Assembly: GCA_905215845.1 (NCBI GenBank)
Contig: CAJMRU010000021.1
Location: 1-10,076 of the forward strand
Direction of reading: 5' to 3'
Length of the DNA stretch: 10,076 nucleotides
Source: an uncultured bacterium
GTDB lineage: Bacteria > Bacillota > Clostridia > TANB77 > CAG-508
Of the stretch, positions 5,375-10,076 are shown piece after piece; within the stretch, counting starts at the first letter, position 1; each line of letters opens with the position of its first letter. The notes below the pieces were generated by a model. The model saw only the letters and a program-made list of their open reading frames with translations. It was not told the DNA's origin and did not search any database. Made by a program: the position numbers and the translations under genes.

Positions 5375-6193
5375 TTACGCACTCTTTAACTCTAAGCGTA
5401 ATTTATCAGCTATCATCGCGATAAATTCACTATTTGTTGGCTTTCCTTTACTTGCTGAAATTGTATATCCGAAGATATTTTCTACTGCTTCTTGTTGTCC
5501 TCTTCCCCATGCTACTTCTATGGCGTGACGAATTGCTCTTTCTACTCTTGATGGAGTTGTGTTGAATTTTCCTGCTATTTGTGGATATAAGCTTTTTGTA
5601 ATCTGATTTATTACATCTATATCATTTACCACCATCATTATAGCTTCTCTTAGGTATTGATATCCTTTTATATGTGCAGGAACTCCTACTTCATGAATTA
5701 CATTAGTAACAAGTGCTTCTAAGTTTTCTTGAGTTTTAGCTCCTTCTTCTGGTAATTCTATATATTGAGATTTTATTTCTTTTGTTATAAAGTTGCTATT
5801 TGTTTGAACTGGTTTATAAAATCTAAGTTCTTTCATTCTTTTTATAAGTAGTTCTATATCAAATGGTTTTACAATATAATATTGTGCACCTAATTCTACT
5901 GCTTTCTTTGTAATTTTGTCTTGTCCTACTGCTGATAACATTATACATATTGGTTTTTTGGCACATTTTACTTTATTTATACTTTCTAATACACCTAGCC
6001 CGTCTAAATGTGGCATTATAACATCTAGTAAAACTATATCTGGAGATTCATTTAAGATAATATCTACTGCCTCTGTCCCATCTTTTACTCTCGCTATAAC
6101 TTCCATTTCTTCTTGTGCATTAATATATGATGCTAATGTCTTACTAAATTCTTCGTTATCATCAGCAATTAAAACTGTAACTTTTTCTTTCAT
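5375..6193 (-). CDS. spo0A: Spo0A, sporulation master response regulator
   Basis: The predicted protein has 272 residues, full length for the family. The receiver domain (about 1-125) has the acidic pocket D11-D12, the phosphoacceptor D57 in DIVLLDVIMPHLDG, S87 in MLSA and K109 in IVKPFD. After a linker, the C-terminal Spo0A DNA-binding domain (about 155-272) shows the diagnostic VIHEVGVPAHIKGYQYLREA and the helix-turn-helix around PQIAGKFNTTPSRVERAIRH. Phosphorylated Spo0A dimerises and binds 0A boxes to switch cells into sporulation. In clostridia phosphate usually comes directly from orphan kinases rather than a phosphorelay. The start is ATG at 6193 behind GGGAGGGG. The upstream neighbour is a YigZ-family gene, not spoIVB, which in many Firmicutes lies just before spo0A. 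It has its own predicted promoter. Confidence 0.98.
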   Translation of the reverse strand: MKEKVTVLIADDNEEFSKTLASYINAQEEMEVIARVKDGTEAVDIILNESPDIVLLDVIMPHLDGLGVLESINKVKCAKKPICIMLSAVGQDKITKKAVELGAQYYIVKPFDIELLIKRMKELRFYKPVQTNSNFITKEIKSQYIELPEEGAKTQENLEALVTNVIHEVGVPAHIKGYQYLREAIMMVVNDIDVINQITKSLYPQIAGKFNTTPSRVERAIRHAIEVAWGRGQQEAVENIFGYTISASKGKPTNSEFIAMIADKLRLELKSA

Positions 6194-6234
6194 GTTACCC
6201 CTCCCAAATTCTTCTGTAATCTTTTTACATTCCG

Positions 6235-6263
6235 ATTATAGTATGGATTGGTATAAAAAGCAA
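6235..6263 (-). promoter_or_regulatory. Predicted sigma-A promoter of spo0A
   Basis: On the minus strand TTGCTT (6258-6263), a 17-base spacer and TATAAT (6235-6240) lie in the 115-base gap between the YigZ stop and the spo0A start, about 42 bases before the ATG. I see no clear 0A box (TTTGTCGAA-like) or convincing sigma-H promoter here, so vegetative transcription is the safest reading. Confidence 0.6.
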
Positions 6264-6308
6264 CATTTAGTTACCATATTTTTCCATTCTTTTACAAAAC
6301 CACTAAAT

Positions 6309-6941
6309 TCATATACTTTTATCTATTATTTTTTTAGATAAAATTTCTAAGTTTGATATATTTAATTCTTTATTTTCATAATCTTTTATAAATTTTTCTT
6401 TTTTCTCTAATTCCATTTGTATTTTACATTCAATTTTTTCCAAATACTTAGCTGATATTATACTAATATTATTATTCTTACAATAATATTTAAATTTTTC
6501 AAAATTATTGTAGTCTATGATTAGTTTCATTTCTATTCCTGATACTTTCAATATTAATGTACTTTCTTCTATTGCTCTTTGTAAAGCTTCAGAATATGCA
6601 CGAACTAGCCCTCCTGTTCCTAATAAAATGCCACCAAAATATCTAGTTACTACAATTAAAACATTTGATAAATTATTCTTTTGTAAAATATTTAACATTG
6701 GTCCTCCAGCAGTTCCTGATGGCTCACCATCATCACTTGCTTTTTCTTCTAGTTTTTCTCCTTCTAATACTCTATATGCTACACAATTATGCCTTGCATC
6801 ATAGTACTTTTTCTTGATTTCTTGTATTTTTTCCTCTGCCTCTTCTTTACTTTCTACTTTGATTAAATTTGCAATGAATTTTGACTTTTTCTCTACGATT
6901 TCTGCTTCTACATTATTTTTTATTGTATAAAATTGTTCCAT
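6309..6941 (-). CDS. yigZ: YigZ/IMPACT-family protein
   Basis: The predicted protein has 210 residues, normal for bacterial YigZ (YvyE in Bacillus). The N-terminal UPF0029/IMPACT domain has its two signature blocks: KASDDGEPSGTAGGPML (about 67-83) and VTRYFGGILLGTGGLVRAYS (about 98-117). The C-terminal part (about 135-205) fits the ferredoxin-like DUF1949 domain. The family is cytosolic; eukaryotic IMPACT regulates Gcn2, and the bacterial role is not established, with nucleic-acid binding or translation links proposed. The start is ATG at 6941, 6 bases after AGAAAGG; a TTG directly before it is possible but unnecessary. It is followed by spo0A with no evident terminator, so some spo0A expression could come by read-through. 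Confidence 0.93.
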   Translation of the reverse strand: MEQFYTIKNNVEAEIVEKKSKFIANLIKVESKEEAEEKIQEIKKKYYDARHNCVAYRVLEGEKLEEKASDDGEPSGTAGGPMLNILQKNNLSNVLIVVTRYFGGILLGTGGLVRAYSEALQRAIEESTLILKVSGIEMKLIIDYNNFEKFKYYCKNNNISIISAKYLEKIECKIQMELEKKEKFIKDYENKELNISNLEILSKKIIDKSI

Positions 6942-6975
6942 CAAATACCTTTCTTTACTTAATTTTAGTTTTCTG

Positions 6976-7132
6976 TTTTATATCTAAATTTATATATTGA
7001 AAATAAATCCAATATGGATACTTACTTATAGCTTACTTTATGCCTTATCCCTAAATTTATATATCAAAATTAAATCTAGCACTAAACATTAGCTTATTCT
7101 TTACTTTCTATTTTATATCTAAATTTATATCT
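6976..7132. repeat. Noncoding tandem repeat, about 2.3 copies of a 67-68 bp unit
   Basis: The 12-mer CTAAATTTATAT occurs at 6984-6995, 7051-7062 and 7119-7130, spaced 67 and 68 bases. The first and third copies share TTTTATATCTAAATTTATAT (6976-6995 and 7111-7130). The first and second share the downstream part (TATATAT-TGAAAATAAATCC against TATATAT-CAAAATTAAATCT). A GCTTA-TTTA block precedes copies two and three. The array fills most of the 215-base gap between the flavoprotein and YigZ genes. No ORF runs through it. AT-rich promoter-like hexamers occur on the minus strand, so it may supply promoters for yigZ. Confidence 0.7.
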
Positions 7133-7156
7133 CCCAATTTTATTATAGCATTAATT

Positions 7157-8407
7157 TTATACTTCACTTCCAGCTACATATCCTGTTGAATATGCTATTT
7201 GTAAATTAAATCCTCCTGTATAGCTATCTACATCTATTATTTCTCCTGCAAAAAATAGTCCTTTAATTATTTTAGACTCCATCGTTTTAGGATTTATTTC
7301 TTTTATAGAAATACCTCCACTTGTTATTATTGCTTCATCTATACTTCTAAATTCTTTTACATCTACTTCGAAATCCTTAAGTTGTTTTAATAAATTCGCT
7401 CTTTCCTTTTTTGTTATTTCATTTACTTTCTTATTTGGATTTATTGCACTTTTTTCTATTATTACAGGTATTAATTTTTGTGGTAATAGCTTATCCAAGG
7501 CATTTTTAAATTGCTTATTTTTAAATTCATTAAAATCTCTTAATATTCTTTCATCTAATTTTTCTTCTTTTAGAGCTGGTTTAAAGTCTATTTTTAATAT
7601 TATTTTCTTTTCTTTCATTAATTGTTCTATATTTTTATATCTAACCAAATGTGCCGAACTACTTAATATTATTGGTCCTGATACTCCAAAATGTGTAAAT
7701 ATCATTTCTCCAAAGTCTTCATAAATTTCTTTATTTTTTTGCTTGTCTATTAATTTTATTGATACATTTTTTAAACTTAATCCTTGTAACTCTGTACATA
7801 GTTTTTTATCATAAATCTCTAATGGAACTAGTGATGGTTTTATAGATGTAACCTTATGACCTATCTGTTCTACCATTTTATATCCATCACCTGTTGAACC
7901 TGTTAATGGATAACTTTTTCCGCCTGTTGCTAATATTACTTTATCTGCTTCAATTTCTCTTTTATTTGTTTTTACTGCTATTATTTCTTTATTTTCATTT
8001 AATATCAATTCTGTTGCTTCTTCATTAAAATCTAGTTTTATATCTAGTTCTTTAATTTTTGATTCAAAACATTTTAAAACATCTAAAGATTTATCTGTTA
8101 TTGGAAATATTCTATTTCCCCTTTCCTCTTTAACTCGTAATCCTTGCTTTTCTAAAAATTTTATAATGTCTTGATTTGTATATTTTTGAAATGCACTATA
8201 TAAGAACATTCCATTTCCTGGAGTATTTTTTATAAATTCTTCCATATCTAAAGAAGATGTTATATTACATCTTCCTTTACCTGTTATTAATAATTTTTTT
8301 CCTAGTTGTTTATTTTTTTCTATTATTGTTACATCATTTCCATTTTCTCTAGCAGTTATTGCTGCCATCATTCCAGCAGGTCCTCCTCCTATTACAACTA
8401 CTTTCAT
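7157..8407 (-). CDS. HI0933/BaiN-family FAD-dependent oxidoreductase
   Basis: The predicted protein has 416 residues, typical for the HI0933 flavoprotein family. The FAD-binding Rossmann motif is GGGPAG (7-12), with the acidic residue E30 at the end of strand 2. The family marker GKKLLITGKGRCNIT follows (36-50), then the second nucleotide motif ATGGKSYP (160-167). The C-terminal FAD block is FFAGEIIDVDSYTGGFNLQIAYSTGYVAG, at about 389-413. Family members are cytosolic, and some reduce bile-acid intermediates (BaiN); most have no confirmed substrate, so the BaiN reaction should not be assumed. The start is ATG at 8407 behind AGAAAGGA. It lies 34 bases after the PLP enzyme gene and is probably co-transcribed with it; the tandem repeat follows it. 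Confidence 0.95.
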   Translation of the reverse strand: MKVVVIGGGPAGMMAAITARENGNDVTIIEKNKQLGKKLLITGKGRCNITSSLDMEEFIKNTPGNGMFLYSAFQKYTNQDIIKFLEKQGLRVKEERGNRIFPITDKSLDVLKCFESKIKELDIKLDFNEEATELILNENKEIIAVKTNKREIEADKVILATGGKSYPLTGSTGDGYKMVEQIGHKVTSIKPSLVPLEIYDKKLCTELQGLSLKNVSIKLIDKQKNKEIYEDFGEMIFTHFGVSGPIILSSSAHLVRYKNIEQLMKEKKIILKIDFKPALKEEKLDERILRDFNEFKNKQFKNALDKLLPQKLIPVIIEKSAINPNKKVNEITKKERANLLKQLKDFEVDVKEFRSIDEAIITSGGISIKEINPKTMESKIIKGLFFAGEIIDVDSYTGGFNLQIAYSTGYVAGSEV

Positions 8408-8441
8408 TTTTGTATAATTCCTTTCTTAGAAATCAATTTTA

Positions 8442-9677
8442 TTATTCTTTTAATCCTTCTTCAATTCCTTTTATTACTCCATATTTTCCATATTCATAAG
8501 TAAGTCCACCTTGCATATATGCTATATATGGCTTTCTTATTGGTCCATCACAACTTAATTCTATTGTTGAACCCTCCGTAAATGTACCCGCTGCCATAAT
8601 TACTTCGTCTTCATATCCTCCCATTGGACTTGGTTCTGGTATTACATTTGAGTCTATTGGTGAACCTTTTTGTATTCCTTGGCAAAATTTTACTAATTTT
8701 TCTTTTGAACCTAATTCAATTGTTTGTACTATATCAGCTCTTTGTTCATCATATCTAGGTTCTACTTTAAATCCCAGTTCTTCTAAAATGCAACTTGCAA
8801 ATATTGCTGTTTTTACACTGCTTTTAACTACTTCTGGTGCAAAAAATAATCCTTTTAAAAGTGCAGTATTTTGATTTAATGATGGTCCTATTTCTTTACC
8901 TATACCTGGTGCTGTTAATCTTTCTGCACATAATTCTATTAGTTCTTTTTTTCCTACTATATATGCTCCACTCGTTGCTATTCCTCCACCTAAATTTTTC
9001 ATAAGTGAACCTACTGCAATATCTGCTCCTATCTCTATTGGTTCTCTATCTTGCACAAATTCTCCATAACAATTATCCACCATTATTATTACTTCTTTGT
9101 TTACTTCTCTAATTGCTTTTATTGCTTTTTCTATTTTTTCTATTGTTAGGCTCTTTCTAGTAGAATATCCTTTAGACCTTTGAATTTCTATAAGTTTTAT
9201 ATCTTTTTTTATTAGTCTTTCTTGTATTTTTTCTATATCAAAATCGTTGTCTATTAATTCTATTTGTTCATATTCAATCCCATATGCTTTTAATGAACTT
9301 TTACTATATTCTTCTCCTACTCCTATAACAGTTTGCAAAGTATCATATGGTGCTCCTGTTATACTTAAACATTTATCTCCTGGGCGTAATAGGGCTGATA
9401 AAGTAATTGCTAATGCATGAGTTCCTGAAATAAATTGTGCTCTTACTAAACTATCTTCTGCTTTGAATATTTTGGCATAAATTTCTTCTATTTTATTTCT
9501 TCCTGCTTCATCTATTCCATAACCAGTTGATGACATTAAATGCATTTCTTGTAAATTACATTCTTGAAATGCTTCTATTACTTTAATACTATTTTTTCTA
9601 CAGATTTCTTCTATTATTTTAAATTGTGGTTGAATCTTTTCTTCAACTTTTTCTATTAATTCTGATGTTATTCTCAT
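8442..9677 (-). CDS. Methionine gamma-lyase-family PLP enzyme (YnbB / 'aluminium resistance' family)
   Basis: The predicted protein has 411 residues, full length. It has the Cys/Met-metabolism fold of PLP enzymes: substrate/phosphate loop SGTHALA (84-90), RPGDKCLSITGAPYDTLQ (98-115), the cofactor-N-binding Asp in VDNCYGEF (D201), and the PLP Schiff-base Lys in GSLMKNLGGG (K227). The C-terminus has PSPMGGYEDEVIMAAGTF and ELSCDGPIRKPYIAYMQGG, typical of this group. The family is annotated as methionine gamma-lyase-like and was once linked to aluminium resistance; the physiological reaction in clostridia is not settled, and sulfur amino acid catabolism is the expected area. The start is ATG at 9677 behind AGAGGA. 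It is the first gene of the minus-strand cluster leading towards spo0A. Confidence 0.94.
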   Translation of the reverse strand: MRITSELIEKVEEKIQPQFKIIEEICRKNSIKVIEAFQECNLQEMHLMSSTGYGIDEAGRNKIEEIYAKIFKAEDSLVRAQFISGTHALAITLSALLRPGDKCLSITGAPYDTLQTVIGVGEEYSKSSLKAYGIEYEQIELIDNDFDIEKIQERLIKKDIKLIEIQRSKGYSTRKSLTIEKIEKAIKAIREVNKEVIIMVDNCYGEFVQDREPIEIGADIAVGSLMKNLGGGIATSGAYIVGKKELIELCAERLTAPGIGKEIGPSLNQNTALLKGLFFAPEVVKSSVKTAIFASCILEELGFKVEPRYDEQRADIVQTIELGSKEKLVKFCQGIQKGSPIDSNVIPEPSPMGGYEDEVIMAAGTFTEGSTIELSCDGPIRKPYIAYMQGGLTYEYGKYGVIKGIEEGLKE

Positions 9678-9724
9678 TTAATATTCCTCTTTTCTCACTT
9701 CATTAAAAGTGTAATGTCATGTAT

Positions 9725-9753
9725 ATTTTACTATATATTTAATTTTATATCAA
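9725..9753 (-). promoter_or_regulatory. Predicted promoter of the PLP enzyme/flavoprotein operon
   Basis: On the minus strand TTGATA (9748-9753), a 17-base spacer and TAAAAT (9725-9730) lie about 48 bases before the ATG at 9677. Its -35 is only 7 bases from that of the divergent promoter at 9761-9788. A small hairpin, CACTT/AAGTG, lies in the leader near 9697-9712. Confidence 0.55.
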
Positions 9754-9760
9754 GCAAATA

Positions 9761-9788
9761 TTGAATTTTATGTTAATTATGGTATAAT
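9761..9788 (+). promoter_or_regulatory. Predicted extended -10 promoter of the right-edge gene
   Basis: TTGAAT (9761-9766), a 16-base spacer with TG at 9780-9781, and TATAAT (9783-9788) form a strong extended -10 promoter. It lies about 50 bases before the ATG at 9840. Confidence 0.65.
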
Positions 9789-9839
9789 ATTACTTGTAAC
9801 ATAAAAATTTATTTTTTGAAGAAAGGGTGTATTTAAAAA

Positions 9840-10076
9840 ATGCAAAAGGATAATTACAAAAAGAAATTCATTTTTGAACTGCGGTCAGAATTTGAGGAAT
9901 TAAAAACAATTTTTCCTATAATTAACAATATGATATTATCTGGCTGTACCTGTACTATTAAGGTAAAATCTAGTAATAACGAATTTATCTGTTCAGAAAA
10001 CTCTTACTACTTAGAAATCTGTATTTTTAGATGTAAAAGTATATTTTCTTCTTTAACAATTAGAAGAAATTTATCT
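9840..10076 (+). CDS. Unknown protein, 5' part only (runs off the window)
   Basis: The frame is open from ATG 9840 to the window end (79 residues, no stop). It begins MQKDNYKKKFIFELRSEFEE, continues through FPIINNMILSGCTCTIKV, and the last visible residues are FSSLTIRRNLS. AAAGGGTG (9822-9829) is a good ribosome-binding site, and a strong promoter lies upstream. Five Cys occur (about 36, 38, 51, 61 and 65), including CxC and CxxxC spacings, which could mean metal binding but is too little to claim. The N-terminus is charged and not a signal peptide. No family is recognised. Its codon use matches the AT-rich neighbours. That it is a real gene rests on the promoter, ribosome-binding site and long open frame. 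Confidence 0.7.
   Translation, partial: MQKDNYKKKFIFELRSEFEELKTIFPIINNMILSGCTCTIKVKSSNNEFICSENSYYLEICIFRCKSIFSSLTIRRNLS

Noticed and set aside
5916..6341. Plus-strand 141-codon frame antisense to spo0A
   Set aside because: It is a shadow of the highly conserved spo0A receiver region, with no ribosome-binding site or recognisable domain.
6976..7132. CRISPR array at the tandem repeat
   Set aside because: Only about 2.3 imperfect copies, the spacers between cores are themselves similar, and no cas genes are present.

Overview
The window suggests a low-GC, endospore-forming member of the Clostridia, because most of it is very AT-rich and it carries a full-length spo0A. The first ~1.36 kb looks different: it has near-balanced base composition and mixed codon use, like Lachnospiraceae-type Firmicutes. 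The change is abrupt, at about 1356-1365, exactly at the start of a lipoprotein gene. Both sides carry ordinary chromosomal-type genes. I therefore suspect either two genomes joined during assembly or a recent recombination junction; the sequence alone cannot decide.

Layout. (1) 1-1355, higher GC: the C-terminal part of a HAD-family hydrolase (+), a strong bidirectional terminator, then a Dabb-domain protein and a small lipoprotein (both -). (2) 1357-3048, AT-rich: an operon of three small membrane or membrane-anchored proteins (-), of unknown function. It is divergent from a small ribbon-helix-helix (RHH) regulator gene (+), and the shared intergenic region holds repeated GTACA-type motifs, one overlapping the operon's predicted -35 box. 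(3) 3257-3858: a DinJ/RelB-type antitoxin and a YafQ-type toxin gene broken by one extra base at 3747. (4) 3857-5374: a bidirectional terminator, then (reading on the minus strand) a tyrosine recombinase, a small unknown gene coupled behind it, and a repeat-rich spacer between the recombinase and spo0A. (5) 5375-9677, minus strand, chromosomal backbone: a PLP-dependent methionine gamma-lyase-family protein, an HI0933/BaiN-family flavoprotein, a 67-68 bp tandem noncoding repeat, a YigZ/IMPACT-family protein, and spo0A with its own predicted promoter. (6) 9725-10076: back-to-back promoters and the 5' end of an unknown plus-strand gene that runs off the window.

How the parts relate. The backbone genes look like a normal clostridial segment, with Spo0A as master regulator of sporulation entry. 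Regions 2-4 look like an accessory island next to the spo0A 3' end: RHH regulator, toxin-antitoxin remnant, integrase and unknown membrane genes, all very AT-rich. The most unusual candidate is the RHH regulator and its divergent three-gene membrane operon, which may form one regulated module. No rRNA, tRNA or CRISPR array was seen. No gene-free stretch exceeds about 220 bases.
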